Shown here: in pieces, positions 38,662 through 52,419 of the stretch | How the letters are laid out: each line of letters opens with the position of its first letter | How positions within the stretch are numbered: position 1 is the first letter of the stretch | DNA from: Solenopsis invicta | Taxonomy: Eukaryota > Arthropoda > Insecta > Hymenoptera > Formicidae | Length of the DNA stretch: 64,000 nucleotides | Reading direction: 5' to 3' | Assembly (NCBI RefSeq): GCF_016802725.1 | Contig: NC_052677.1 | Span: forward strand, 11,147,306 to 11,211,305 | Made by a program: the position numbers and the translations under genes | Notes under the pieces: generated by a model | Told to the model about the DNA's origin: nothing | Databases searched by the model: none | The model's input: the letters and a program-made list of their open reading frames with translations, nothing else

Positions 38662-38689
<28 letters not shown>
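38661..38689. repeat. (CT)n microsatellite
   Basis: About 14 CT dinucleotides. Confidence 0.95.
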
Positions 38690-38692
<3 letters not shown>

Positions 38693-39331
38693 GCCAGGAG
38701 AGTTGCGGAGGCCGACAAACAACCTTTCAGAAAAATTAGATTCCGCGATCGATGACGCAGTGATGCAATGTCCACTTTGCCGTCTATGTAAACTACACGG
38801 GAACTCTGGGATGTTCCAATATCATCGTCGCATGTGTTCAGCGAATGTGAATTAATTGGACAGTATCCAAGATTTGACAAATTGTCTTAAATAATATGAT
38901 ATTAAATCGCATTAAATAATAGTACATTCGAGATTTATAAAAAAATACGTAATCCATTTTTTTCAATATAAAACTTATTCACTTTATGTTTGAATTCGTG
39001 AAACTTAAATTTGTTCGGTGAAAATTGGATCGAAATAAACTTCCCCGAAACTTCAAGCTTTTCTTTCTCACTGCATTCTAAAACTAAACTATTATCGCTT
39101 CGACTTTATTCAATATTTTTTTTCTTTACATTCAAGATAAAACGACGAATTCCGCAATGCGGCAACTAAATGAAATATATCGAAGTATACGGATTTCCCG
39201 AGCGAGATTACAGAAGCAATTTTACATTCGCGACTTTTTTTTTGGTTTATTCAATTCGTCCGTTTGGAATTGTGAGACGTCGCTGCAAATGTTATTAGAA
39301 TGTAAATACTATGCTAACGTATTGTGGCGAA

Positions 39332-39362
39332 CGAGAGAGAGAGAGAGAGAAAAGGAGAGAGA
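39332..39362. repeat. (GA)n microsatellite, interrupted
   Basis: GA units with one AAAAGG interruption. Confidence 0.9.
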
Positions 39363-42300
39363 ACAATCCAAAACTTTAAACGCGACAGAAACTATGCAGA
39401 TATATCCCGGAATATACCGATCAGAGTTACACGGAAAGAATCGAAGGTATAACGTGTGTCGTACATCGTTCGCCGGAAATAAACCGAATGGATAACACAT
39501 CCGACGGCGAGAATGCATTTTTCCACTAACTTCCTTGAAAGCGACGCGTTTCGAGACTTTTATTTAAAAAATGCATTTTGTGTTCGAGCACGTATAACGC
39601 ATTTTAAATATTTTATTTTCCTGTATATAACCTGCGACGAGAAAATTTTTATTTATTTTTCATCGGCATTAATATTATACCGTCTACGTAAGAATAATTT
39701 AAACTAAATAAAAATTAATTATATCTCGCTTCAAGAGCTTCGTCTTGCTCGCCGTAAAATCTAAATACAAATGATTCAATGAAGAATTATAAGCTTAATA
39801 AAAAACGCAAATTGATTAAATTTAAATTACATTTTAGTTCAAAAAGAAATTATGTTACATTTTAGTTCCAAAATAAATATCTGTTCAGATTTTTAAAAAT
39901 TTTATGATTATATTGTATAAACAAGATAATATTTTTCGCAACCAAAAGTTATTAAAATTGATTAGCAATTTTAATTTTCGTGATTATTACATTTCTTACT
40001 TCTTCCTAAAATATCTCCGTTTTAAGCTCGGCAAAGCACGCGGCGCGCAGTCTTGGGAAATCTTGTAAATGTTTATATGTAAATTTACCTAGAAAATTAT
40101 GGAGAATAAAGCACAAAGATCTGCTTTAGACCGTCTTATAGCCTTCTTGTTATTTAAATACATTTTCCAGTCATGTTAGGTTATCGTTATTATATTATAT
40201 ACTATTGTAATGTAGATTTCGTATAGGGTTTTGTATGAGCTTTTGTAACCCACAACTACGCAATATTTCAATTCTGGGGATTAATTGGAATTTTAATACG
40301 AAGACGTCACAATAGTTTTCGCATTGTAAGCGAGAATGGTTAATGACGTCGCATAAAGCGCGCATTGTGACAACGCGCGTGTTCTCACATTATGCATATC
40401 GATACAATGTAAATTCTGGGATAATCTAGCAGATAAACTAATAAATACCTCATAATATCACCGCTGTCACCAGAAGCCTCCCGGTTATCTCTCGTTCCCG
40501 CGTCATTTTCCGTCACTCGCAAAATTGATCATCGCACGCGGACCCAATCACACGCGAGAGCACGCGCGACACTCCCTACATAATCGAAGGCAAAAAAAAA
40601 AGTACGTTCGAACTACGATGAATTTACGCTACGCGGTCGATAATATTTAAAATACGAGGTCATAATTACGATTGTAATTACTTATTATTAGTTAAACGCG
40701 TCACGACTCGTAAACGAGTCCGCAAAGTTTCATTAACGTCTGAAAAATGGCAGCATAATTTTACTTTGACACTACGCGATACGTTCGAACAAATCGAGTT
40801 AATAGCTTTTAATACTTGCGATGGACTGCCATAAAACGCTCCATTGAAGTTGAATATTACACGTGAGCAATATATTCCAAATGCATAAATCTTTCAAAAG
40901 TCCAGTAAAAAAAAAAAAAAAAAAACCGATTGCTGTATCGCTTTCCATTATCTTTCGATCCGACAATCTATCTACGTGCGCGCAACTCCGCGTTCCTGAT
41001 TTAAAAATGGCAGGCGAATTACAACTAAAGCCATTGACCCGGCGAAGCTCATTCGAAACGCGCGAGGTTCCATCAATCACGCACGTACGCACGCGCTATC
41101 TCCGGAGAATGTTCGCGTTTCATTCCAGCACTTATCGCGATCGCGTTTGAAGCGATAAACATCGCGACGACACGCGCTCTCGCGCCGCTACCTCTCGCAG
41201 CGAGTGGCGCAATACGAATGGTGGTAGCGCGGCGATCTTTCGTCGTTATACACGTGCAGCGCTCGCCGACCGACCTTTCGCCGTAACAACAAATGCCGCG
41301 CGCCGCTGGGCTTTCGTGACGAAATACGTAATACGAAATATTCACAGAAAGATTTCGTCGTAGACGCTCATTCGTCATTTTTCCATACAGCGCGCTTATT
41401 GTTTACGCAAGGTCACTCGGTAAACTAGCACGTGTTACAATTCCGTCGCTTTATTGTTACACGAAATACGATCGCGAAAGGCATCGCGAGAGATAATGGA
41501 TTTTCTTTATAGAACAAAAATCGAATTAAATGCGAGCAAGATGAATTACAATTACAATTGAGCTTTACAGAAAATGGAGGGATGAGTTACGTAAATTACA
41601 TTAAACGGAAGGTTTAAAGGGAAAATGGAAAAAACTGGAGCTTCTGTCCTTCGCTTTTGTGGAAAAAAAAAAAAGAACGGCGCATTAAGACCTTAAAGTA
41701 TCACCGAGAGAGTGCAATAATTAACTTCCGCTCCCTTTGCGAACCTATGTATGTTAACTCATCGCGATGTGGTACAAGTCCTTCTGCCTAGCCTCTCGCT
41801 TCAGCAAAGTTCTCCTTGAGATAATAAATTCCCTTTATTGGCCGATCGTAGAATTGAAAATTCAAACGTTTCGCCGACCAAATGGAATTTGATAATTAAC
41901 GAGAATAATTACCGCACGGGTATAAGCGATTACGTACGCCCGACGGGAACATCAATCGGATTAACGAGTCGGCGGAGGCGCGGGCGGCAAGTACGCGAGG
42001 CGAATCGTAGAAAATATTTTTGTGCAAAAGAGGGAACTGTACCTGTTACGTGGCGAGCACTAAGCTCGTTCTTCTCCTACCAGTCATTAATATCGCAATA
42101 AAGCCGCGCACGAAACCGACGGAAAAAATTAATGCCATGGAACGCGATGTACGCACAGTACCATTAATTCCCTAGCAGCCAACCTTCGCGAAACGGAAAA
42201 TCCTGCTGCTGCGCCAGCAATTTTCTTTTATTTTCTTTTTTTTTTTTTTTTTATTCGGTAACTTTATATTCCGTGAAAAACCATTCGGAATGGAAGAGAT

Positions 42301-43586
42301 TAAATGTATAAGATCGATTCGTTCCGCTGCTGGAGGCCTGATCAAAAGCCAGTGAGATGCAATTATTGCGTTTCGCGTTAAAAATAGAACGACTTCTCAT
42401 CGAACAGCATGGAAATATTATTTTGCAATTTTGTAATTTTATAAATATTCACCGTACGAATTTTACATGACAAATCAGAGATTAAAGTTTAAAGCTATGA
42501 ATTTCAATCTAAACGGAATTATTATTCATCATTGACGCAATTCTGTTGTATAAATTTTATATACGTCAGTGAATTATTTCTACAAAGCTACAAAGCCGCA
42601 ATCTCTTAATGTATTAAGATAATGAAATGTTGCATTGCGTCGAAAGCTGTAGAACTATCCCTGGTAGAACCACAAAGCCCACAGGGATACCCGGACGTTA
42701 TTACAGGATATCCCATACACACACACAGGCACGTAGCCAGTCTGCTTTACGTGCTTCTGCTTAATATTAAGTGCCTTATGAATACCAATACGAATGCACA
42801 CGAAATCCTGTCTGCGTGCTGCCTTAAGGAATTAATGTGATTGATGTTTGTAGGTAAAGGCCATCACGTACGAAAATTTTAGTCTTAACCGTAAAGCAGT
42901 AAGCAAATCAACCTTGTAATTGGTTCGATATGTTTACATGGCATTAAGATAAAGGGAATACAATTGTCTTTTAAAATTGCCTCGTTAAAAACGCTTGGAA
43001 TTTTTCCTACCATTTGAAATAAAAAAAAGCAAGAGAAATAGCATATCTTTTAAATATTTACGTGTGTTTAATGTTTAATATGTTTAATCCCAGAAAAAAT
43101 TGATTTTTTTCCTGCATTAAATCATGCAGAATTACTGCAAATTAATATTACAAATATGTATTATTATCACATGTATTATTAACACATTTTATTATTTCAT
43201 CATTTTATGTATTATTTTGTATATTTAATAATTCGTGAAAAATTTTATGAATTGAAAAAATATGAAACACTTTTGCGCAGTGTAACATCAAAAAGTATAA
43301 TTTGAAAGAGAGATCTGTAGCTAAAAAATATAGTATTTTAATTTCCATAAATTTTCTCACAATCACTCTTGCTGTTTCAGGCAAATAATTGAAAATTGAA
43401 TATTTATCCTGGTTTGAAATATCGCAGTTTTAAATATATTTCGTTTGAACAGAGATTTAGTTTAATTAAACTACATGTTTTTTAAAATTAATTTATATAA
43501 ACAAAATATTTAGTACAAAGTAAAAGCAAAATAATTATAAATATTGATTCTTTTCTAAATTAAAAAAAAAATTGATTGTAAAATTT

Positions 43587-43700
43587 CTAGAAAAATCGTA
43601 AACACTTTAAAAAAAAAATGTATAACAGGTAAAATATAAATTCCAATTTATCGATTATCTTTTCTGCAATACGGTCTAAATTGCCTTCTAAATTAATGTA
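43587..43700 (-). CDS. Tentative second exon of the secreted-protein candidate
   Basis: On the minus strand a strong acceptor, a T-rich tract ending TTTTTTTTCCTGCAG, precedes 43700. Read in phase 0 (matching the donor at 44826), the next 37 codons are open. They begin YINLEGNLDRIAEKIIDKLE, a plausible amphipathic helix, and end at TAG 43589-43587. The last third is hydrophobic and encoded in poly-T DNA, so the true exon may end earlier or not exist. The predicted intron would be 1,125 bp. In very AT-rich DNA an open frame of this length with a good acceptor can arise by chance. Confidence 0.2.
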   Translation of the reverse strand, partial: YINLEGNLDRIAEKIIDKLEFIFYLLYIFFLKCLRFF

Positions 43701-44825
43701 CTGCAGGAAAAAAAATTAATCCTGCATTTCGGCATCACAAAACATAACGTAAATATACGTATGTGTCAGGCGCGAAATAAACAATTTATATACAAGCCAC
43801 GAAAACTAGGCAGATGAAAAAATTAAAACTATCGAAATTAAAAAAATGTGAAATTGCATTGAAAAAGTTTCGACACGTTTCCAATATTTTAAGAGTTATA
43901 GATAAGGTTGTAATACAATAACTAAACTCACGAGGAAAACATGAAATCCTCGTTTCAATTAAAATAAAAAATATTCTCTACGAAATATATATTATTCTAG
44001 AAAATATATTTCATATTTAAATATACATATTAACTAATATGCATAACTGCATAAAACATACTCAATATTTTTTCGCTGGCAGCACATAAATGTAATTTAT
44101 CAGATATGTGTGTATAATAATAGCTTGATACGTTCGGCAAAACATGAGCCGGCTGATTTTTCGTGAATAGTAATAATTAATTATTCGTGCCATTTTCGTG
44201 CCATATATTCCATGACATAATTTTCGTAATCTCCACAAGTACGATCGTAATTTGAATCCGAATCACGAAAGCTTCCGGAACCCGCAAATGTAAAATATTC
44301 AGCAGCTCGCAATGAGTGAAACTTCGTTGCTCATGCAATAAACTATTGACAAATAATTTTTTTTTAATAAATGAATGATGTATTATGCGCTAAATAACTA
44401 AGAATATAGAAAAACAACAAACTAATTTTTAATTATTCAAGCGTTAATAATTTTTCATAGCGTATTTGTATTTTATTCAATTTAATTAAAAATTATTATC
44501 TCTATCAGTAAACTGACAACAAAGACATACTTTCAAAAGATAATATAAAAAAAATTATAACATGGAAAAGGTATAACTTTAAAAAAATCTTTTTAATTTA
44601 TACCTTTTTACTTTCTATGTTTCACTATTATTTTCTTGACGATATAAATATAGATTCTCAAAAGAATTACTTTTTACATACACCATTTTTTTAAAATACT
44701 AATTAATTATTATTCACGTAAGAATAAAGGAAAAAATGCTCGACTGAATATTTCATTACGGTAAAACGTTTTTCATCCTTCGCTTCATCTAGACCGACGC
44801 CAATATAATAAAATATCCCACTCAC

Positions 44826-44933
44826 CACTTTGTCGTCCGCGTAGATGATCGAAGATCTCGGCGCTCCGCTGGCGAGTACAGTGAGAAAGGCGGCGACGGC
44901 TATGTGGCGTATCATCTTCACGACGGAGCACAT
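44826..44933 (-). CDS. Signal-peptide first exon of an unidentified secreted protein
   Basis: ATG at 44933-44931 opens 36 codons that end at a consensus donor, GTG|GTGAGTGGG (intron from 44825, phase 0). A second in-frame Met is residue 7. Residues 8-23 form a classic secretion signal (IRHIAVAAFLTVLASG), with cleavage likely after SGA or nearby, followed by PRSSIIYADDKV. The frame is also open upstream to 45029, probably 5' UTR. CpG content is higher than in surrounding DNA. I do not recognise the mature N-terminus, so no function is proposed. A TTTATATAAAAT box on the minus strand at about 45416-45427 could be a TATA element. The partner exon is uncertain (43587-43700 or beyond). Confidence 0.45.
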
Positions 44934-46146
44934 CTGTCCAGTTTCCCGAAGGAGAAGATGACAAACGCCAACTTGCAGCACTCGCGGTGTTCTCCACGAT
45001 CGCGGGAAAGTTTCACGCAAATTCAACAATGATAAACCGCACTATATCAAAGTCGAACTTCCCCTCGGGATCCGCGCACAACCGCTATCGGCTACCGACA
45101 GTTCTTCAAATCCCTTCGGAACATTCGTGGAATATTCGTACGAAGGTAAAAATTCCACCGGCGATTGCAAAGTCTCTCGTCGAGACTTGTGATTGAGCCG
45201 CGCGTATAGTAGAACAGATCGAGGATCCCACTCTGGTCTCTGTCGAATCTTTTCGAGATATTCGCAAAGCAAAGTCGAATCGAGAATTTCAACGAGCGAT
45301 TCAAAGAATTCGCTTGGAACGATCGAAGTACGAAGTAGCTCGTGTAGAAATATCGACGAATAATTTTTTCATCAGGATGGCCATGAAAGTCTTGATCTCT
45401 CCGAATTATTCAAAATTTTATATAAATATGTCCCGTTGGCTTCGTGTCTCCTCGAATAACTCTCGAGGTCTAAAGTACGTTTAATAATATATATATAAAA
45501 AAAAAAAAAAAAGAAGTGGCACACCACGCTCTACGTAAAATTTATCGATTTGCTCCAAGTACTCGCGAAATAAATTGACGAAAAACGCCTTGCGTCGCGA
45601 TCGATGCCTCGTATTTTCATGAGCGAGGAAGCGTCCACCGATGAATGAATAGGATTCGTGATTAGGACGTCGAATTTATCGACGCTCGCGTGACCGGACG
45701 TCGTCTAACGTTGAACGTCCACGTTTCCAATGACGAACCGACGAGACTTTTCCCCTCACTAAACGATTGTTCCTCCTACCGACGGTCGCACCTCCTGCTT
45801 CCTTTTTTTTCCCACTTCTTTCTCGTCTTCCTCCACGTACTTCGTGTCTCGACTGACCGCAATGACGACGGTGTGATTAACTGATGCCTCGCGCTGCTGC
45901 ACGCTGCTTGCCGCGCTTCTTCCTTTCCCTTTTCCTTCTTGCGACTTTCGTCAACTCGGTTATCCTCCTGCGCCGCCCGCGGCGATGATGACGATGGCAG
46001 TGATTACCGCCGGCTTCTTCGTACTTTCCTCCGGATTCGGGCTTTCCAGCGGCTGGAGCGTCCATCCGCCGACCTATCGAGAGAGACAGATACAACCCGT
46101 TAGAAACAAGAAAAAGCTATCGAAACCTACCCTATCTCATTAACCT
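44934..46146. other. Probable upstream region of the secreted-protein candidate
   Basis: Mixed-composition DNA. Frames at 45042-45304 (minus), 45690-45884 and 45877-46095 (minus) are unrecognised; the last is rich in His/Arg from GC-rich DNA. A poly-A run lies at 45496-45515. Confidence 0.4.
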
Positions 46147-46388
46147 TCAAGTAGGTAGGTGGGATGCTAACAGCACCCTCAAAAAATATTATTGCCATAT
46201 TTTTCATTAATATATTATGTTATATTTAAATTTACATTGGTTAAATCCTTGGGAGATAGAAGAATGTAAAAAAATGAACTTTGAGACTTGGAATCTTTCT
46301 ATTTTTCTTTCCCAGAACAAGATTTCTAATCCCGTATTTCTTCGTTGCCTGGGATGCTGTGGATGAATCACCCCACCTGCCTACTTAA
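46147..46388. mobile_element. Family C TIR element, full copy
   Basis: The ends are TTCAAGTAGGTAGGTGGGAT and CACCTGCCTACTTAA, an inverted repeat of about 17 bp extending loosely to the GGGATGCT/AGCATCCC pair. It is 242 bp with no coding capacity. The right two thirds recur at 60001-60178. Confidence 0.8.
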
Positions 46389-49300
46389 AAAATAATATTC
46401 GCAACGAAAATTTCTTTCTCAAATCTGTCATTGCGCACATCTATTTGCGTGTCCTACAATATTAAGATTTTACACGGCGTTTCTTTATTTAAGAAATCAG
46501 ACCTTTTATTTAAATTAAATAAACAATCCGAGTACCGCGTACCAGGCGTACCCACTAATTTATCTCTAAATTTGCCCATTACATAACATGACAACTAAAT
46601 GTCAAATTAAAATCAAATTGCGTTCAATTGAGATCGGATTTGTTTAAGAAACGAGCCAACTATTGAACACACAAAGACACCGAAGACGCGGTAACATTTT
46701 TGCGCGGCGAAAAGAGAGAACAAGAAAAAGAGTGCCGGCTACGTATCGAGATTCATCCTCGACAGAAACTGTCTGGGGGAGGGGGGAGGTGGGGACAAAA
46801 AGTATGCAAACTTCATCGGACCCTTTAGTTCCGAGTATGGTTCCAGAAGAACCATCATTCGACGACTCGCGCGAAACAGTGCTCTTTTGTATTCGGGCAG
46901 ATAAACGATTGCCAGGCTTAATGGTCCCGAAGAGCCCAGATTTCTCGTCACCTTTGAGAAATATTAGAGGATACCGGAGGGAGAGAAGAGGATCAAGTTG
47001 AATTTCAGCGGAGCGAGTAGTCTAAAAAGAAACGTCACGGATTTTTATGTGAATCAGATACACGTGACGCATGCGAAAGTTAATCGATGTCGTAAAGTAT
47101 AAATTGCAATGCGCGTCTAAGATATTCCAACAGCTTCTTTAAATTGTAAATACACGAGAATTCGTTTTCGAATTAAAATAATGGAGACAACAGGAATGTA
47201 ATTAAACGTAAAAAAAAAAAAAAAAAAAAAAAATAAAGAAAGAAATTTCACACACGTACACACACAGAAATATATAACAGATGAAATATCGTCTATTGAT
47301 TTATAGATATAACGCTTTCTCATTCGCGCAATAAATAGACCGTTAACGTGTTAAAGCGCGCGAAGGTTCACGCAGGGTATCTCGTGAAGGACGCGAAAAT
47401 GCGAAGGCGAGTGATCAGGCGGTCGAGCAAAAAGGCAGAGCAATCGCCATCGGCCGATAGCTGGAAAAATGCCGGGAACGGGGGCATGAGATAAAGGAAA
47501 GCCGATCGGACCGCCGACCGGAAACCGGAAGAAGATCACACGCGGGCCCGAAAGAACGAGAGGATCGTTATCGCCGGGGAACGTGCCAACGCGAGCTGGC
47601 TGACCTCGTTTCGCAGTGTCTCGATAATCACCGGCATTCTTCACCGTACAACTAACTGCCTGCCTGCCTGCCTGCCTGCGACATACTCGCCGTTTTCATT
47701 TTGGTCTCTAACAGTGATTTTTCTTCGCGACTCGATGCTCTGATAAGACAAACGAACTCCGGATCAATCTTAAGCAAGATCGCGAAGATACTTTCGCGAT
47801 CTATAAGAACTAGAAAATGACGAACACATTTTAGACCAGGTGCAAAAAAGTGATACAAAGGTATTCACAATTCTGGTAGAAAAAAATAATTCGAAAATTA
47901 CTATCTTGCTAAAAGAGAAATCAATTCAAGATTAATTAAATAATTTTTTCAAACAAAAATACAAAGTTTTTGAGAACTTAATATGCACTATTATCCTTTA
48001 AGATTAGGTAGAATTATGAGACTTCCTTTAAATAGACTTTCCGAAGGCATTAGACCTCGAAAGCGAGCGAATGCAGGTGGGACATGATCGAACGGACTGC
48101 GCAATCTCCCTATCGGGTCGTTGACGCGAGTCTTTCTTTCTTTCCACAGTAAACACAATAGATAAAAGACTGGGGACAAGAAGAGACAGAGAGAGAGAAA
48201 GACTCGGTCGAAGACCCTTATGAGAGATACATCCGAACAATATTTTAAGCAACCTCTTCCGATCGTGTTAGCTAGAATCATGTTCCAATTACTGTGTAAA
48301 TCATAAATCACTAGAGATAATTGCCAAAATTTCGAACTTTATGCGCAAAGAAAGAAGATATATTATTTTATTTGACAAAAATATTTGTCTAAGTGGAATT
48401 TTAAAAATTAAAAAAAAATACTAGTGAATTAGATAATTATAATAAATTAAAAATTTAATCGAGCAGATTATTCCTAGTGGAAATTTTTCAATAATTCAAG
48501 ATAAAACTAACGACTGAGCCCCGGAATTTATCTGTATAGCTTTAAAAGTCACGCTTTATCATGATCGTAAAATCGAAACATCCATTGGTATCGCACGAAA
48601 AACAAATGAACACTGTATTCCAGGGATATAACCGTTAACGTATAATAGTGCGCGATTAATAGCGGAAAAATGATTTCGGAGGAAACGGCGGTGTTTAGCG
48701 TGAAACATCCTCCGTATCATATTTTCTACGTGGAAGCGGATAATAATGATGGAATTTTATTTAACTACGTATAATCGCAGAAGTGAACACGATAAAAAGT
48801 AACGTCATGAAGCGAAGTGCAACGGCGCGCTATACACACGATGCTGTGTACGTACGATATGACCAATACTCGACGTTCTTTGAATTTCTCATAAAGAACG
48901 AAAGAATTTCCAAGTGTTTTCCGCGAATATTTCTCCGGTCCGGAGAAAAATGGTCAACAGTTGTACAATATTTGGATGAATTTTCTGTGACATTACGGAA
49001 AATCGAGAGAAGACAAAAGCAAGCGTTTGGAAAACTAATTTTTCATTAAATTTCGAATATATCAGTTGTTATTTACACAGCATTGAATTGCCCCTTCTCG
49101 CATTACAACTGCATGAAATTGTTTAAAACGCGCATTTAAAGGTCAACAAGCAAAAGGATTTCAAAATACTGCAGAGTGGGTGTAAAATGATTTCTGTTCG
49201 AACTATTCAATTCGTTATCTATAGATTCAACCAACGCATTCTTCTCAATTCACATATCTATTTAGAAAATCAGATTGTGTATCACAAAAATCTGTGCATG

Positions 49301-49706
49301 CACTCAGAACCGTGTGTCCCGGCATTCCTTGCTTTCGGCGAAAAAAAAAAATGAGAATGAAAAAAAGAGAGAGAAATTGGCCATGATGCCGCCACTGCCC
49401 ACTCGCGCGGATATTTTCTGAATTGTAAAGGTCTTTCCTTGCATTCGACGATTTACAGTGCCGCTTACAATCGTATTTCGAAATAAAGATTTAGCACACA
49501 TAAAAATTCATACTCTCGCTGAGTAACTGCTATCTGATTTTACTTTTTTTATTTTAGTCGAATGATTTAAACAATTTTATCGAAAAAAATGCATTCCATA
49601 CGGTTTTATATATTTTTATCGGTCAAAAATTTACGATTTCTTTACATTCATTTATCATATTTCCGTTTTATTAAAAATAAATGGTAAATATTTATGTATA
49701 TCTATA
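46389..49706. other. Noncoding spacer
   Basis: It holds a poly-A run (47210-47233), a GCCT microsatellite (47657-47679) and moderately CpG-rich DNA at 47350-47650. Frames at 46663-47001, 47351-47644, 47991-48311 and 48783-49049 have no recognisable content. Confidence 0.5.
47657..47679. repeat. (GCCT)n microsatellite
   Basis: Between five and six tetranucleotide units. Confidence 0.9.
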
Positions 49707-50103
49707 CTGAGAGAAACATTTTTTTAATGAAAAAATACATGTGTTTAAAAGTCTATTTTGATACAAGCATTTGCTTCAAGTAAAAATATTTTCTTTTAAA
49801 TAGACATGTTATCTTAAATATATAATTTTTTGTACATGTACATTTTTTATATTTAAATAATAATTTTATAAATAAGCTAATATTATTAAACTTGATTAAA
49901 TTGTTTTCTTACATAAAAAAAAAATCTAATTACCTTGAATATAAAAACAGTCCAGCAGTAAATATTTTCTAGAATTACAAGAAAACAATTACTCGATTAC
50001 TAAAAATTATTTCTTCGTTTTATTTACATAAACATTTCAATTAAGAAATTTTTAGCTTGACTGCAAGTAAATAATTCTCTATTAAAATATTTGTTCTCTC
50101 TTT
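49707..50103. mobile_element. Possible element with a family A-like left end
   Basis: The left border TACTGAGAGAAACATTTTTT resembles family A ends. The right border is a guess: TATTTGTTCTCTCTTTCTA near 50100 could be its inverse. A small inner inverted repeat pairs GTCTATTT with AAATAGAC (about 49760-49805). Support is weak. Confidence 0.25.
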
Positions 50104-51929
50104 CTACGAAAAGAAATCGTTCAGAATTACAAACATTTAGAATCATATCGATCTCTCCATTACGACTTACGTTCGTTTCCTACCTGAAATTTATTTTTCT
50201 ATTTTCCCAAGGGAAAGAATCAAAACGAAATAAAGCGTGCATTAGGGAAAGCGTAGGTGAAGCACTGCAGTACAGTTCTATATTATAGATCGCGAGCTCT
50301 CCTAACCGTACCATCTATCTGCCTGCATTAAAGTTGTACTCGTTTCTTGAACCTAGACCGTGAAATATATCGCGCGCACCTTGCGGCATGAATCAACCTG
50401 GCCCCGGCACTCAGGGGGTTTTCCGGAGCGCGGACTAGTGCAAATAATTCACACGGTATGCTAATCGCGTCTAAATCGGTGCAACGGTGACTCGCGCGCG
50501 CATACCAAATCGAGGCCGAATTGAAGATATCGTTAATGTCACAGCGTAACTTTTGTTGCGAACGAGAATTCTTACTCGTTACGGCATGTAATGTACCTCG
50601 CGACACTTATCGCGCATATGATTCACTCAATTTTCCGTAGTTTAATTGCATTTCCCCGGCTAAGTGTTATTTACTCTTAGCTGGTCTCAGAAGACTGACT
50701 TTAAATCATTTATCGGTAACCAAGTTAACGCTCGTCCTCCGCAAGTACTCAATTAATTACGCTAAGTAGCTTTGAAATCACGTTTAAGATCGGAATTCTA
50801 TTAAAGGCGCGGTAATTGTACAAATTTTAAATTAACTACCAAACGAAATTGCGTGTACGGCTGCTCTCGTTTGAACTTCTGAAATTTAATTGGCCGTATT
50901 CGCCTGTTTAATTTGCCATGGTTATCGATTTTCCGACATTAAAATGTATCTTAATACCTTCTGAATATCAATATAGTTGCAAAAGTATCCGATATGTTCA
51001 CAGTCAGATCGCGTATTTTTCATGTTATATTTAATTTGCGAAACGAATTTCCGTTCGCTGCGCATTCGCGAAAAATTCTGAAAAAGAAATTCTATTTCGC
51101 GTTTTGAAATTGCGTTATCCATTTTTTTTTTTCCGTAAATATTGACACAAACTAAACTCTTGTCATCGGCAAACTGTTTCCATTTGAAGGAAGCCAAATT
51201 CTGGTTTTGGCTGGCAATTTTAAACCGTGACGCGGCACAATTCGCAACATGTTCTTCGTGCACATTGCGAGGGGGAAAAAAAAAGGTTCAATCCCAAATT
51301 CAAGCGTCGTGCGCTTCCGTTCGCGCACACATCGCCGTTATACACAAAAAATTCAGTACGTATCCTCCCTCCGTTTCCGTTCCCTTCTCCTCGCCCACGC
51401 ATTCAGACACGCGTACACACATGCACACGTTCACATGCGCGCGATTTCTTTATTTCTCATAATCATCATACGTAGTGTTCTCGATGCAAAAGCAACGTTC
51501 TTTTCTTTTTTCAAAGATTACCTTCGTTCTACTTTTTGATCAAAATTTTCGAATTCATTTACAAAATTCCAAAATTCAATTTAGCAATTCAGAATTATCA
51601 TACACAAAACTCTATATATAAATTTTATGTTTCGTTATTTAACGGGATTTCAAGTTGCGCTTAAATCGTGAAAACATTTTAAGTAATCCAGAAATTAATT
51701 TGTACACTTGAATTGATAAAGAACAGATTTTTGGGAGTAACAGCCGAGACACTACGCTAACGAGACTCGTCTCTTCGTCGCTGAATTAATCGTCACGATA
51801 AATTTCCACATTTTGAAAGCGACTGTTCCGATCCTGGCATTCGCAAACAAACGGTACGGTAACGTTGCAATTGCACACTACTAGGGATCAACTGTATTTT
51901 TTTTTTTTTTTCCGGACAAAGCTCGAGAA
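50104..51929. other. Noncoding spacer
   Basis: Frames at 50091-50288, 50328-50606 (minus), 50922-51263 (minus) and 51142-51539 are unrecognised. No repeat structure was seen apart from short CA and A runs. Confidence 0.5.
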
Positions 51930-52228
51930 CGTACAATGCTGCGATCGGTGCGGTTCGCGCTATCATCTCCGCGCCGCCGCCGCCGTCGCCGCCGACGACG
52001 TCATTTCCTGCTCCCGGCGGCGAGATCAATCGCGTTAATCCCAGGAGGACCGCGAATACGCACTTGTGCACCCCTTTCGGTGAGAGAAACACCCACATGC
52101 GAACAGCGCGCCGCGTGCCGCGCGACTGACGCCCGTCTCCTTCGAGGGCCCACTCTATGGTACCTCCACTTCTCTCTCTCGCTGCCCTCTCTCTACGAGA
52201 ATCCGTCCTCGTCCGGCTCGCGGTCGAA

Positions 52229-52259
<31 letters not shown>

Positions 52260-52419
52260 AGCAGTCCTTTTCCCGTAGGAAGCAAAATTGTAGCCTATTT
52301 AGCCTTCTCCTTTTCAGTCTCTCTTTCCCTTTATTTCTATCTTGTCCCATTGAAGAAGCTATTAGACCAAATATATGATTGCAACGTGTGCAAGTAAGCT
52401 TTGATCCCCGGCGATCGCG
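51930..52419 (+). promoter_or_regulatory. CpG-rich patch, possible promoter and first exon
   Basis: GCC/CGCC-rich DNA at 51970-52030 is followed by CT and GA tracts. It ends in a consensus donor on the plus strand, GATCGCG|GTGAGTAAAG (intron would begin at 52420). A weaker donor, GCAA|GTAAGC, lies at 52392. An untranslated first exon is possible. The long overlapping frames here (51793-52397, both strands) have poly-Arg and Arg-Glu runs and are not convincing proteins. Confidence 0.25.
52229..52260. repeat. (GA)n microsatellite, interrupted
   Basis: GA units with one AAA interruption. Confidence 0.92.

Larger units (their letters stand above)
38053..43586. other. Noncoding spacer
   Basis: CT and GA tracts lie at 38661-38689 and 39332-39362. 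A CpG-rich patch is at 41040-41310, and a 28-bp near-repeat (TTACATTTTAGTTC twice) at about 39827-39870. The frames at 38276-38755, 39157-39518, 40799-41378, 41838-42101 and 42622-42840 are unrecognised. From 42900 on the DNA is very AT-rich. Confidence 0.5.

Noticed and set aside
51793..52350. 185-codon minus-strand frame, the longest in the window
   Set aside because: It spans GA and CT microsatellites and GCC repeats, giving Ser-Leu and poly-Arg/Glu runs. A competing frame of similar length lies on the other strand, and no domain is visible.
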